This document shows positions 18,376 to 26,884 of a stretch of DNA of 64,000 nucleotides, piece by piece. Every line of letters begins with the position of its first letter. Within the stretch, counting starts at the first letter, position 1. Source of the stretch: Sediminibacterium roseum (GTDB taxonomy: Bacteria > Bacteroidota > Bacteroidia > Chitinophagales > Chitinophagaceae); contig NZ_JAACJS010000015.1 in the NCBI RefSeq assembly GCF_009939005.1, positions 1,056,325-1,120,324 of the forward strand. The letters are read 5' to 3'. The translations under genes and the position numbers were made by a program. The notes beneath the pieces were generated by a model. It ran no database searches. It was not told the DNA's origin and saw nothing but the letters and a program-made list of their open reading frames with translations.

Positions 18376-18957
18376 ATGAATCCGAAAGTTGATTTCTTTT
18401 TCGATAAAGCCAAAAACTGGCAAAAGGAAATTTCATTGCTCAGGAACATCGCGCTCGGTTGCGGGCTTACAGAAGAACTGAAATGGGGTTGCCCGTGTTA
18501 TACACTCGGCAAGGCCAACGTGGTACTCATTCATACCTTCAAGGAATACTGCGCTTACCTGTTCTTCAAAGGTGCCCTGCTGAACGATGCCAAAGGAATT
18601 CTTACACAGCAAACAGCAAATGTGCAGTCTGCAAGGCAAGCCAGGTTCACCGACGCGAAACAAATTGCAAAGCTGGAGAAAACGCTGAAGGCCTACATCT
18701 ATGAAGCGATCGAAGTTGAGAAAGCAGGTTTGAAAGTGAAACTGAAAAAAACCACCGAGTTCAATATGCCCGAAGAATTTCAAAACGTACTGGATAAAAA
18801 AGCGGCCGTAAAAAAAGCATTCGGGAAATTAACACCCGGCAGGCAAAGGGGTTACCTGCTGCATTTCTCCTCGGCCAAACAACCGGGCACACGCGTGGCA
18901 AGGATCGAAAAATGCATTCCGAAAATACTGGCCGGAAAAGGATTGAATGATCTTTAA
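18376..18957 (+). CDS. YdeI-like/DUF1801 family protein
   Basis: A 193-residue cytoplasmic protein. The start is the ATG at 18376; an upstream in-frame start at 18346 would overlap the DoxX gene. Residues about 20-110 form the DUF1801-type domain (LGCGLTEELKWGCPCYTLGKANVVLIHTF, then FFKGALLND), and the C-terminus has the Bacteroidota YdeI signature LTPGRQRGYLLHFSSAKQ with TRVARIEKCIPKI. The molecular role is unknown. It is the fourth gene of the ArsR-headed operon. Confidence 0.82.
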   Translation: MNPKVDFFFDKAKNWQKEISLLRNIALGCGLTEELKWGCPCYTLGKANVVLIHTFKEYCAYLFFKGALLNDAKGILTQQTANVQSARQARFTDAKQIAKLEKTLKAYIYEAIEVEKAGLKVKLKKTTEFNMPEEFQNVLDKKAAVKKAFGKLTPGRQRGYLLHFSSAKQPGTRVARIEKCIPKILAGKGLNDL

Positions 18958-18966
18958 AAAACTGTT

Positions 18967-19521
18967 ATGAACAAAAATAAACTAAGCGCCTCGCAACGTA
19001 ATAACCTTCTCACCATACTGAGATCCCGGTTCGAAAAGAACATGAGCCGGCACAAGGGCATCAAATGGGAGAACGTGGAAGCAAAACTGACGGAAGGCCA
19101 ACTCTGGTCGCTCGAAGAAATGGAAGCCACAGGCGGCGAACCGGATGTAGTGGATTATGATAAGAAAAATGACACTTACCTGTTTTTCGATTGCTCCGCG
19201 GAATCACCAAAAGGCCGCAGGAGCCTTTGTTACGACCGCGCCGCGTTAAACGCAAGAAAAGAACACAAACCCGCAAACAGCATCAAAGACATGGCGGAAG
19301 AAATGGGCATTGAATTACTGAACGAGGAGCAATACAGGTTCCTGCAAACACTCGGGAAATTCGATACCAAAACATCAAGCTGGATAGAAACACCCGCCGC
19401 CATACGCAAGCTGGGGGGAGCCTTGTTTGGGGACTGCCGCTACGACCACGTATTTATCTACCACAACGGCGCAGACTCCTATTATGCCGCAAGGGGATTC
19501 AGGGGAATGTTAAAGGTGTAG
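18967..19521 (+). CDS. DUF4256 family protein
   Basis: A 184-residue cytoplasmic protein matching what I know of DUF4256 along its length: LLTILRSRFEKNMSRHKGI, LWSLEEMEATGGEPDVV, FFDCSAESPKGRRSLCYD and the C-terminal GGALFGDCRYDHVFIYHNGA. No catalytic role is known. It is the last gene of the ArsR-SRPBCC-DoxX-YdeI-DUF4256 operon, nine bases after its neighbour. Confidence 0.82.
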   Translation: MNKNKLSASQRNNLLTILRSRFEKNMSRHKGIKWENVEAKLTEGQLWSLEEMEATGGEPDVVDYDKKNDTYLFFDCSAESPKGRRSLCYDRAALNARKEHKPANSIKDMAEEMGIELLNEEQYRFLQTLGKFDTKTSSWIETPAAIRKLGGALFGDCRYDHVFIYHNGADSYYAARGFRGMLKV

Positions 19522-19575
19522 CAACGCCTTTGTGCTTTGATGACAACACCCCGGTTAACCATTATACTGCGTTCT

Positions 19576-19587
19576 GAAAACGTTTTC
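19576..19587. promoter_or_regulatory. Candidate LacI-type operator
   Basis: A perfect 12-base palindrome GAAAACGTTTTC, of the kind bound by LacI/CcpA-type regulators (central CG), 155 bases before the alginate-lyase-family gene. It differs from the TTAACCG sites at 34017 and 35884, so another regulator may use it. The rest of 19522-19742 shows only a short inverted repeat (19687-19692 / 19702-19707). Confidence 0.4.
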
Positions 19588-19742
19588 GCAGATCGTTGCG
19601 AAATGGCGCGCAAAATCTTCCCGTTTGTCGAAATACGCGCTTACATTTAATCACAGTTCACCATCTATTGTGATGCGGATCCCGTTTTGCTGAAAGAAAA
19701 GCAGCAAATACGTTCCTGCTTTTTTAACATACGCAAAAGAAT

Positions 19743-20942
19743 ATGAAAAACACCTTGGTCAAATTTATCGTGCTGTTTGCAGGACTGTTTCTTCTCAGCA
19801 ATACCTATGCGCAAAAGCCGGTAACATTTTTACTGGATGCAAACAGGCTCGAAGAACTCAAAGGGTCTGCAGCAAAAAGCGATGCTGTAAAAACGATGGT
19901 GGCCGATGTTGCAAAAAAAGCGGACCGGTTTTTAGAGATTCCGCGGCTCTCGGTTATGGACAAAGGCTTCACACCCGTAAGCGGGAACAAGCACGACTAC
20001 ATGAGCCAGGCGCCGTATTTCTGGTACGACAGCAGCAAGCCCAATGGCCGCCCCTACATGCGCCGTGATGGTGTGCGCAACCCGGAGATCAACAAAATAG
20101 AGGACCACAAACACCTGGATGAGCTGGAAGAAGCCGTGCATGCCCTGGCACTGGCGTATTATTTCACCGGCACAGAAAAATACGCAGTAAAAGCCGCATC
20201 GCTTCTTCGTGGCTGGTTCCTGGATGCAGATACAAAAATGAATCCGAACCTCAATTATGCGCAGGGTATCCCGGGCGTTACAGACGGGCGCGGCATCGGT
20301 TTGATAGAAACGCGTTCACTGATGGATATAGCAGATGCCGTTGGTTTACTGGCGGGATCAAAGGCCTGGACGGCGGCCGACAACAACGGGATCCAGGAAT
20401 GGTACAAACAATTTCTCAACTGGATGCTCACCAGCAAAAACGGGAAAGACGAACGAGCCGCAAAAAACAACCACGGCACCTGGTACAATGCGCAGGTAGT
20501 AAGTTATGCGCTGTTCACCGGCGATGCGAAGCTGGCACATGCACTTGCGGAAGAAGGCAGGCGCCGCATCGACAGCCAGTTTACCGCAGAAGGAAAAATG
20601 CCATTGGAACTGGAACGCACCACTGCGCTTGGATACAGTATTTTCAACCTGGTTGCCTGGAGTAAATTCGCCGTACTTGCCGCAAAAGCCGGAACCGATC
20701 TCTGGCAATACACCAATGCGAAGGGCGCCGGCATCCGCAAGGCCATCGACTGGCTTGTGCCCTATGTGGCGGGCGAAAAAAAATGGGAATACCAGCAGAT
20801 CAATCCTTTTAGCAAAAACGAATTGTACGAGCTGATGCTCTACGCGGCCCGCTACTACAGCAAAGAATACCTGGTTGAAGCCGACAAAACACAGAAAAAG
20901 GGTAGTGACTTATTTTTTGACCGGATGATGAGGGGCGACTGA
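19743..20942 (+). CDS. Alginate lyase family polysaccharide lyase, secreted
   Basis: A 399-residue protein with a signal peptide ending near TYAQ (residue 24). The rest is an alpha/alpha toroid of the alginate lyase Pfam family (PL5-like): MSQAPYFWYDSSKPNGRPYMRRDGVRNPE, the helix LAYYFTGTEKYAVKAASLLRGWF and the active-site segment KNNHGTWYNAQV (Asn242, Asn243, His244, Tyr248). It probably depolymerises an acidic glycan in the periplasm or outside; in soil and water Bacteroidota the true substrate of this group is often unknown. It stands alone, not within a full utilisation locus. Confidence 0.85.
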   Translation: MKNTLVKFIVLFAGLFLLSNTYAQKPVTFLLDANRLEELKGSAAKSDAVKTMVADVAKKADRFLEIPRLSVMDKGFTPVSGNKHDYMSQAPYFWYDSSKPNGRPYMRRDGVRNPEINKIEDHKHLDELEEAVHALALAYYFTGTEKYAVKAASLLRGWFLDADTKMNPNLNYAQGIPGVTDGRGIGLIETRSLMDIADAVGLLAGSKAWTAADNNGIQEWYKQFLNWMLTSKNGKDERAAKNNHGTWYNAQVVSYALFTGDAKLAHALAEEGRRRIDSQFTAEGKMPLELERTTALGYSIFNLVAWSKFAVLAAKAGTDLWQYTNAKGAGIRKAIDWLVPYVAGEKKWEYQQINPFSKNELYELMLYAARYYSKEYLVEADKTQKKGSDLFFDRMMRGD

Positions 20943-20958
20943 GGCTCACCCCCAATGC

Positions 20959-21258
20959 TTAGCTCCTTACGCCCACCTCTGTCTCCTGCCTGAACAAAAG
21001 CTGGAGCTTGTCTTCTGCCGGTTCGCCGGAATTGATCTTATCGAGGCCTTTTTGGGTAATGTAGAATTGTAATATATCTGCCTGGACAATCACAACCAGC
21101 TCTTCTTTTTCAAGGGAAGACAGGTGGGAATTGATCAGTTCCCAGTCAAAAACGGAATGGAGGATCATCTCTCTTGGTGTACAGAGATATTGCGTTGGGT
21201 GCGGTGTTTCACGGACGATCTTCGCCAGCGTTTGTAAGGTAACATATCGCTTATCCAT
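20959..21258 (-). CDS. Hypothetical protein, possible winged helix
   Basis: A 99-residue protein if the ATG at 21258 (MDKRYVTLQTLAKIV) is used; a longer frame to 21357 would add a hydrophobic, poorly protein-like stretch. The pattern of three helices, then LSSLEKEELVVIVQADILQFYITQKGLDKI resembles a small winged-helix domain with its wing, such as PadR/MarR-size regulators, but I see no family signature. It is convergent with the lyase and divergent from the response regulator. Confidence 0.5.
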   Translation of the reverse strand: MDKRYVTLQTLAKIVRETPHPTQYLCTPREMILHSVFDWELINSHLSSLEKEELVVIVQADILQFYITQKGLDKINSGEPAEDKLQLLFRQETEVGVRS

Positions 21259-21437
21259 GTATACAAGATAATCGGGATTCACGAAAAAAACAGGGGCGCC
21301 GAGGCCCAAGTTATTCACAAAGAGAAAAATCACATGTACATGCGGTGGATAACCCAACCCGCCCGTTGTATTTTGGCGACACGTCTCCGTCTGAAAAAAT
21401 CCGTAATCTTACAACAGAAATTGATATCCACGCATTT

Positions 21438-22094
21438 ATGATTACCGTAGCCCTCGCAGACGATCACCTGGTTACCCGTGCCGGCATTAAAACCATTCTC
21501 CAGTTGCACAAACTTATCAAGGTAGAGATCGAGGCATCGAATGGGATCGAATTACTGGACTGTCTCTCCCGCGCCTCCACCCTTCCCGATGTGGCCATTG
21601 TAGATATCAATATGCCAAAAATGAATGGTTTTGATACGGTTAAGGAAATGCAGAAATATTATCCATCCGTAAAAATCATTGCCTTTTCGCTGATTTTTGA
21701 AGAAGACGCGGTGATCAATATGATCACGCTCGGCGCGTGCGGCTATATTTCAAAAACTGCCGACCCGTTGCTGCTTTCAGAAGCCGTGATCGCCGTGTAT
21801 GAAAAAGGATTCTATCTCGGTGAGCTTGTGAAAAAAGAATATTTTGACACCGACCCTACCGTGAAAAGGCGACCGGCATTTACCGGTAAACAACTGCTGA
21901 CCCAAAAAGAGGTTGCTTTTATAAAACTGGCCGCTACCAATCTCAACTACAAAGAGATCGCCGACCGCATGGAGGTGAGCCCCAAAACCGTTGAAAATTA
22001 CCGCGACAGCCTCTTCATGAAGCTCGAGATCAAGAACCGGGCGGCGCTTGCCCTCTACGGCTTTAAAAACGGCCTGGTCGATCTTTCCTCGTAA
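21438..22094 (+). CDS. NarL/FixJ-type response regulator
   Basis: A 218-residue two-component regulator. The start is the ATG at 21438, where the receiver domain begins (MITVALADDHLVTRAGI); the frame continues upstream without protein-like sequence. Receiver domain 1-120: acidic pair Asp8-Asp9, phospho-acceptor Asp56 in VAIVDINMP. The LuxR-type helix-turn-helix lies at about 150-210: LTQKEVAFIKLAATNLNYKEIADRM, SPKTVENYRDSLFMKLEI. It has no kinase next to it; the kinase at 23574 is 1.5 kb downstream and has its own regulator, so crosstalk within the cluster is possible. Confidence 0.9.
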   Translation: MITVALADDHLVTRAGIKTILQLHKLIKVEIEASNGIELLDCLSRASTLPDVAIVDINMPKMNGFDTVKEMQKYYPSVKIIAFSLIFEEDAVINMITLGACGYISKTADPLLLSEAVIAVYEKGFYLGELVKKEYFDTDPTVKRRPAFTGKQLLTQKEVAFIKLAATNLNYKEIADRMEVSPKTVENYRDSLFMKLEIKNRAALALYGFKNGLVDLSS

Positions 22095-22414
22095 TACTTC
22101 GCGTTACCATTACGTGATTTTTGCCGCAAATTCCCTTTACCGAAACATCCCATTGGTTTCCGGGTTTACTTTAGCACCGTAAAATCACGGTACTTACACA
22201 CCGTAAAACAGCTGGATTTGCTTGCCGTATAAAAACTGAAATAAACTAACAATTTCACGGTATTTTTTTATTTTGAATTGTATTATGTTTTGATCAATAT
22301 TATATTATACATTCTACTTAATTATTATTAATTGATTTTCAATCTTTTAACACGTATATAATGGCCGTATGAAACTAGTTTGGCGGTGAAATACTTCATC
22401 TCTAAATCAATCAT
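22095..22414. other. AT-rich intergenic stretch with repeated CACCGTAAAA motifs
   Basis: 320 bases between the response regulator and the next gene. CACCGTAAAA occurs at 22175-22184 and 22199-22208, and TCACGGTA at 22185-22192 and 22255-22262, so the motif appears in both orientations and can form a small hairpin (ACCGT/ACGGT, 22176-22190). The second half is very AT-rich and may hold the promoter of the downstream gene; no clear TTTG/TAnnTTTG pair was found. Confidence 0.4.
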
Positions 22415-22909
22415 ATGACAACCATTACAACCATTGAAACAACCCGGGCCGGCGAGCTGGTCGGCACAGAACACGTAGAAGAATTGATCCGTGGGTACAA
22501 AAAGCAACGCTGGGTTTACAACACAGACAGATTGGGCAAAGCCGATGCACTGAGCACCTGGTACGGAATCGACGAACTTTTTTCGTTTCTCGGCAAGGCA
22601 CGTGAACACCAGGCGGATGGCATCAAAATGTATTTTGGCGTGTACCCGGAAGATTTTGCAAAAGACCCGGCCTATGCAGGCAGGCAAACAGTGGTGCTGG
22701 TAGCTACAAAGAAAAAAGAAACAGAATTCGGCACCATCAATAAAAACATTTACGTGAACAGGAACGGAAAATCGGAGATCCTCGCATTCAATTTTGGAGA
22801 GAGCTGTCCCCCGTACTGCGGCACAAAGCCACCAGACAACATCGGGTTCGATCTTGAAATGCTTGGCTTCTCGCTGATCGATCACAATGGTGAAATAAAA
22901 ATTGCCTGA
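22415..22909 (+). CDS. Hypothetical protein
   Basis: A 164-residue soluble protein starting at ATG 22415, without signal peptide. Readable segments are YNTDRLGKADALSTWYGIDE, MYFGVYPEDF, TVVLVATKKKET and a Cys-containing ESCPPYCGTKPPD near residue 130; the two Cys could bind metal or form a disulfide. It resembles proteins of similar size that sit beside two-component genes in Chitinophagaceae, but I know no function. It is followed by a long hairpin and then the membrane protein and kinase genes. Confidence 0.6.
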   Translation: MTTITTIETTRAGELVGTEHVEELIRGYKKQRWVYNTDRLGKADALSTWYGIDELFSFLGKAREHQADGIKMYFGVYPEDFAKDPAYAGRQTVVLVATKKKETEFGTINKNIYVNRNGKSEILAFNFGESCPPYCGTKPPDNIGFDLEMLGFSLIDHNGEIKIA

Positions 22910-22921
22910 CAATCAGAAAAA

Positions 22922-22968
22922 AAGCATAAAATTAACTTCCGTATAAAACGGGAGTTAATTTTATGCTT
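22922..22968 (+). promoter_or_regulatory. Long hairpin covering the start of the next gene
   Basis: A perfect 16-base inverted repeat (22922-22937 / 22953-22968), extended by C-G pairs to about 18-19 pairs with a nine-base loop. The right arm contains the ATG at 22963 and the bases before it, so the folded mRNA would bury the start site. It has no T run after it, so it fits a translational control element or attenuator better than a plain terminator. Confidence 0.55.
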
Positions 22969-23610
22969 CATGTTACCATAGACCTCGCCATATTGATGCT
23001 GGCGATTGCGACCGGCTTTGTCAAAGGCGCGCATAAAAAACAAGGCTATCTCAGGCTTCTTCCTTTTTTCCTGCTGCTGATCCTGTGCGTTGAATTTACA
23101 GGGCAGATCACGCAATACTATTACATCAACAATACGATGCTGTATAATTTCCTGAGCATCGTGCAATTCATTTTCTATCTCTATTTCTTCAGGCAGGCCA
23201 TTTATGCAGACCGGAACAAAGCGATCTCGCATTTGATGTGGCTCCTCCCCTTGCTGTGCCTCATCAATATTTTTTTTATACAGGGCACACATGTTTTTCA
23301 TTCGTACACATTTACATTGGGCAGCGTAACGCTGATACTATTGGGCGTGACCTATTTTTACAGGCTGTTCAAAAGCGACGACCGCCTCGACCTGCTGCGC
23401 GAACCCGCATTCTGGATCAGCATCAGCATCGTATTCTTTTATATCTGCAGCCTTTCTTTCGTGAGCCTTATGAATTATATAGCGCACCTGCCCGTTCCTA
23501 CACGGCTCATGCTTAAAAAAATACTGAAGCTTATCGACGCATTCGCCTATCTTTTCTTTATCATCGCATTCTTATGCCGCAGCAAGAATACCCGGAATTC
23601 TTTATACTGA
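22963..23610 (+). CDS. Membrane protein upstream of and overlapping the histidine kinase
   Basis: A 215-residue protein with six or seven hydrophobic spans, starting near residue 5 (DLAILMLAIATGFV) and ending near 210 (FAYLFFIIAFLC). No catalytic motif is seen. Its last 37 bases overlap the kinase gene, which implies translational coupling; it may serve as the membrane sensor or partner of the kinase, whose own sensor part is a single short span. No named family recognised. Its start codon lies in a strong hairpin. Confidence 0.7.
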   Translation: MLHVTIDLAILMLAIATGFVKGAHKKQGYLRLLPFFLLLILCVEFTGQITQYYYINNTMLYNFLSIVQFIFYLYFFRQAIYADRNKAISHLMWLLPLLCLINIFFIQGTHVFHSYTFTLGSVTLILLGVTYFYRLFKSDDRLDLLREPAFWISISIVFFYICSLSFVSLMNYIAHLPVPTRLMLKKILKLIDAFAYLFFIIAFLCRSKNTRNSLY

Positions 23611-24395
23611 CCGCCGTCACCATCGTGATCGCCGTACTTCTTGTAGGGTTTATCGTAACCATTTTTCTCCTGTACCAAAGAAAAAAACTGGTGCAGGAAA
23701 AACAGGTACAAAGCATGCGCGCCGCTTTTGAAAAAGAATTGCTCCAGACCAAACTCGAGATCCAGGAAGATGTGCTGAAAAACATTTCGATGGAGATTCA
23801 CGACAACATCGGACAGATCATGCTGCTCACCAATGTCAACATTTCGATCCTTCAAACCATGCCTTTGCCCGATGGCGCGCCTGAACTGATCAAAGAAACC
23901 AAACTGATGCTGAGCAAGGCCACAGAAGATATTTCGCAATTATCGCGCAGCCTTAATTCAGACAGGATCACGGAGATCGGTGTTTTTGCGGCCATCACAC
24001 ACGAGTTGAAACTGATGTCGCAGAAAGGTTTGTTCCAGTCGGCGATCATCAATCAAAACCACATCGATGGAAAATCGCTGCCGAAAGAAACGCAACTGCT
24101 TTTGTTCAGGATGTTCCAGGAAATGTGCAACAACATCATCAAGCATGCAAAGGCCACGCTGGTAACGATTTCTGTGGAAGAAAACGAAAGTGGCCTGCAA
24201 TTGTCTGTTAAAGACAATGGTATTGGTTTTGAATTTAATCCCGCAGCGGGCGAGCAATCTGCGTTCAACGGTGTTGGCTTGCGGAGCCTGCAATCGCGTG
24301 TGAATCTTTTCAGGGGAAGTATACACATAGATAGTATTTTGCACGAAGGCACCACGATCAGTATCTTTATACCGGCGGCAGGAACGGGCCTTTAG
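23574..24395 (+). CDS. Sensor histidine kinase, NarX/HisKA_3 type
   Basis: A 273-residue kinase with one N-terminal membrane span (about 10-33), a coiled coil (36-68), the HisKA_3 dimerisation helix with phospho-acceptor His76 in SMEIHDNIGQIM, and a HATPase domain: N box FQEMCNNIIKHA, G1 DNGIGFEF, G2 NGVGLRSLQSR. It has almost no periplasmic domain, so signal input probably comes through the co-encoded membrane protein. It is followed after three bases by its LuxR-type response regulator. Confidence 0.92.
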   Translation: MPQQEYPEFFILTAVTIVIAVLLVGFIVTIFLLYQRKKLVQEKQVQSMRAAFEKELLQTKLEIQEDVLKNISMEIHDNIGQIMLLTNVNISILQTMPLPDGAPELIKETKLMLSKATEDISQLSRSLNSDRITEIGVFAAITHELKLMSQKGLFQSAIINQNHIDGKSLPKETQLLLFRMFQEMCNNIIKHAKATLVTISVEENESGLQLSVKDNGIGFEFNPAAGEQSAFNGVGLRSLQSRVNLFRGSIHIDSILHEGTTISIFIPAAGTGL

Positions 24396-24398
24396 CAT

Positions 24399-25055
24399 AT
24401 GATCCCAACAAAAAAGATATCGATAGCAATGGCGGATGACCATGCCATGTTGCGCAAAGGGCTCATCAAGCTCCTGACGGTGATCGGTAATTACGATGCG
24501 TTGTTTGATGTAGACAGCGGGAATGAAGTGATCGAACAACTGAAGAACCACAAGATCCCCGATGTGCTGATCCTGGATGTAAACATGGCCGGCCGCGACG
24601 GGCAGCAAACCGCGCAGTGGGTAAGCTCGCATTTTCCACAGGTAAAGATCCTGGCACTCTCGATGTTCAACGATGAGGCAACGATACTCAGGATGATACA
24701 GGCTGGTGCGAAAGGATACATCACCAAAAACAACGATCCTGAAAAACTGAAAGAAGCGATCGACACCTTATACCAAAAAGGGATTTACCTGCCCGAGTCG
24801 CTATCCGAAAAATTATTCAGCGGCATCAAAAACAATGTGCTCGCCATACCCGAAGAACCGGGGCTCGAATTGACCGCGAAGGAAAAAGAATTTCTCTCGC
24901 TGTTAACCCAGGAGCTTTCTTACAAAGAGATCGCCGACAGGATGTTCCTCTCCCCGAGAACAATCGACGATTACCGGATCAAACTCACCAAAAAACTGAA
25001 CGTGAAAGGCAAATCAGGGCTGATCATTTACGCGATCAACAACGGATTGCGGTAA
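24399..25055 (+). CDS. NarL/FixJ-type response regulator, partner of the kinase
   Basis: A 218-residue regulator. Receiver: acidic pair Asp13-Asp14, phospho-acceptor Asp60 in VLILDVNMAG, and Lys in GYITKNNDP. LuxR helix-turn-helix at about 152-215: LTAKEKEFLSLLTQELSYKEIADRM, SPRTIDDYRIKLTKKLNVKG. It forms one transcription unit with the histidine kinase and is similar in layout to the regulator at 21438, suggesting an old duplication. Targets are unknown. Confidence 0.92.
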   Translation: MIPTKKISIAMADDHAMLRKGLIKLLTVIGNYDALFDVDSGNEVIEQLKNHKIPDVLILDVNMAGRDGQQTAQWVSSHFPQVKILALSMFNDEATILRMIQAGAKGYITKNNDPEKLKEAIDTLYQKGIYLPESLSEKLFSGIKNNVLAIPEEPGLELTAKEKEFLSLLTQELSYKEIADRMFLSPRTIDDYRIKLTKKLNVKGKSGLIIYAINNGLR

Positions 25056-25164
25056 TTACTGGCATTTATTACGCACAACTGGCCTGTCCTTTTAAAAATT
25101 ACGTAGTTCTACGCAAAAATTAGGGGTTTTTACCCCTAATAAAATTAAATCCATCTTGTTAATT

Positions 25165-25332
25165 TGTACTGGCAAAGCAGTATAGCTACTGATCATGCTT
25201 AAAATCCTGGCGCGGCTAAAACATGCGGAACATTGTGTGGAGAGCGCGCGGAACTAATCCTGGTTCTTGTCCTTTACTGGTGAGAAACCACAGTAGTCAA
25301 TGAAACGTGCGTCGGGGGGCGCACGTTTTTAT
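25165..25332 (+). ncRNA. Candidate structured small RNA ending at a terminator
   Basis: The 386-base gap 25056-25441 carries a stretch rich in internal complementarity: CTACTG (25186-25191) pairs with CAGTAG (25291-25296), GCGCG (about 25210) with CGCGC (about 25245), and TACTG (25275-25279) competes for the same CAGTA. It ends directly in the terminator at 25303-25332 and has no open frame. It does not match the riboswitch cores I know (cobalamin, TPP, SAM). It could be an independent sRNA or the 3' end of the kinase operon mRNA. Confidence 0.35.
25303..25330 (+). terminator. Rho-independent terminator
   Basis: A 9-base stem AAACGTGCG (25303-25311) / CGCACGTTT (25320-25328) with a G-rich loop and a T run from 25326, ending the + strand transcript. 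Confidence 0.8.
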
Positions 25333-25410
25333 TTGTGCATGATGAACCGTTTGAATGCGGAGATTTTTCAACCGGAATGTATTACCGGGCGCTACGTTCA
25401 AACCAAAAGA

Positions 25411-25433
25411 AAAGCCGCTCTGGGAGCGGCTTT
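25411..25433 (-). terminator. Rho-independent terminator of the Gfo/Idh gene
   Basis: A 10-base stem (25411-25420 / 25424-25433) with a three-base loop, 9 bases after the stop of the minus-strand gene; on that strand it runs into TTTTCTTTT. Confidence 0.85.
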
Positions 25434-25441
25434 CGTTGGTC

Positions 25442-26884
25442 TTATACTTTTGCTTTGGGAACTTTGATGTAATTGGTTCCGTAAGGATAACGTTGTGGCC
25501 TTGACAGCAATTTGTTGGCCTCCACATTGCTTTTGAATTTTTCCGTGGTTGGATCCCAGTATAATTTTTGCCCTGGAAATTTCATTGCAGCGTGTGCAAC
25601 AAGACATGCACTGCACGAGCGGTGCGCCACTTCGATAGGGCTGATGTTTGGCTTTTTGTTTTTGATGGAATCGAGCCAGTTGCGGTGTTGTTCGGGGCTA
25701 TCGTATAGATGTGTTTCGTTTGGACCGATAACCGACTCAAGTATTTTTTTATCGCTCGCATCAAATGCCGCCATTCTTCCGCCGTTTGATTTCGGGTCGC
25801 TCGCGGTGGCGCCGCCGCCACTGCGTGTGCAAAAGATCCATCCCTTGGTTCCTTCGAACTTGATGCCGTTCTGGTATTTGCCGTTTACCACCATCGTTAC
25901 ACCATTGGCATATTTCATGTTCACCTCAAAATCGCCATGCACGTTCCACAGCCCGGCCTTTGGAAAGTCTACTGTGGCTTCGGCTTCAACCGGCCCTGTG
26001 TACTCTGTATTCATACCCCAGTGCGCGATATCGATGTGGTGAACGCCCCAGCCGGTGATCATACCCGCGCCAAACTGTTCGAGGCGCAGCCAGCCCGGTC
26101 TTGAGTTCACATCCGTTGTTGAATGCACGCGGTCGAGCGTGTAATAGATATAAGGAGTGGATCCGAGCCATGCATCGTAATTGAAACGATCGGGCACCGG
26201 CATTTCTTTCGCATCGCCACCCGCAGGATCGCCGGGCAAACCAACGCGCACTGTTTTCAGCGTGCCGATGCGGCCATTGCGTACAAGCTCACATGCTTTT
26301 TTAAACTGCGGCCAGGGATCGGCGGAACGCTGCTGGCTGCCCAGTTGGAAAACCACATTTGTTTTGCGGATGATGTCGCTCATCTTACGGCCTTCTTCGA
26401 TGGTAAGCGATGTGGGCTTCTGGCAATAAATATGTTTGCCCGCCAGCGCGGCTTCGATGGCAACCTGTGCGTGCCAGTGGTCGGGTGTGCTGATCATTAC
26501 CGCGTCGATGTCTTTATTGGTGAGCAGCTCCTGGTAGTTATCGTACATTTTCACATCCACATAATTCGCCTGCCCGGTTTTTTTTGCGTAAGCATCTTCG
26601 ATGAATTTTTTTCCACTCACCTGGCGCGCACCATCGTAATCGGCGAGAGCGATCACACGCGCATCATCACATTTAAAAACACAGGGAAGATCGTGCCCCC
26701 GCGCGATACGGCCGATACCGATCTGCGCAACATTGATCTTGTTGCTCGGTGCGTTCTGACCGAACACACTTGAAGGAACGATGGTTGGAAAACCGCTGAC
26801 CGCAATGGCCGAAGCAGCGGTTGCCTTTGCTGAAGTAGTGATAAAATCACGTCTTGAAACACCCGGTTTTTTTTCTTTTTTCAT
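25442..26884 (-). CDS. Gfo/Idh/MocA family oxidoreductase with Tat signal
   Basis: A 480-residue NAD(P)-dependent oxidoreductase. The start at 26884 gives MKKEKKPGVSRRDFITTSAK, a twin-arginine signal, so the folded enzyme is probably exported with its cofactor. The Rossmann domain begins at INVAQIGIGRIARGH; VMISTPDHWHAQVAIEAAL and the catalytic Lys in HIYCQKPTS (EKP-like) follow, then the C-terminal beta-sheet domain with GWGVHHIDIAHWG. Relatives oxidise sugars or inositols to keto forms. It lies 6 kb from myo-inositol oxygenase and 11 kb from a 3-keto-glycoside hydrolase-like protein; the substrate is not known. Confidence 0.9.
   Translation of the reverse strand: MKKEKKPGVSRRDFITTSAKATAASAIAVSGFPTIVPSSVFGQNAPSNKINVAQIGIGRIARGHDLPCVFKCDDARVIALADYDGARQVSGKKFIEDAYAKKTGQANYVDVKMYDNYQELLTNKDIDAVMISTPDHWHAQVAIEAALAGKHIYCQKPTSLTIEEGRKMSDIIRKTNVVFQLGSQQRSADPWPQFKKACELVRNGRIGTLKTVRVGLPGDPAGGDAKEMPVPDRFNYDAWLGSTPYIYYTLDRVHSTTDVNSRPGWLRLEQFGAGMITGWGVHHIDIAHWGMNTEYTGPVEAEATVDFPKAGLWNVHGDFEVNMKYANGVTMVVNGKYQNGIKFEGTKGWIFCTRSGGGATASDPKSNGGRMAAFDASDKKILESVIGPNETHLYDSPEQHRNWLDSIKNKKPNISPIEVAHRSCSACLVAHAAMKFPGQKLYWDPTTEKFKSNVEANKLLSRPQRYPYGTNYIKVPKAKV

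Noticed and set aside
25165-25332. Cobalamin, TPP or SAM riboswitch
   Set aside because: The conserved core sequences of these classes are not found and no matching gene lies downstream on the same strand.
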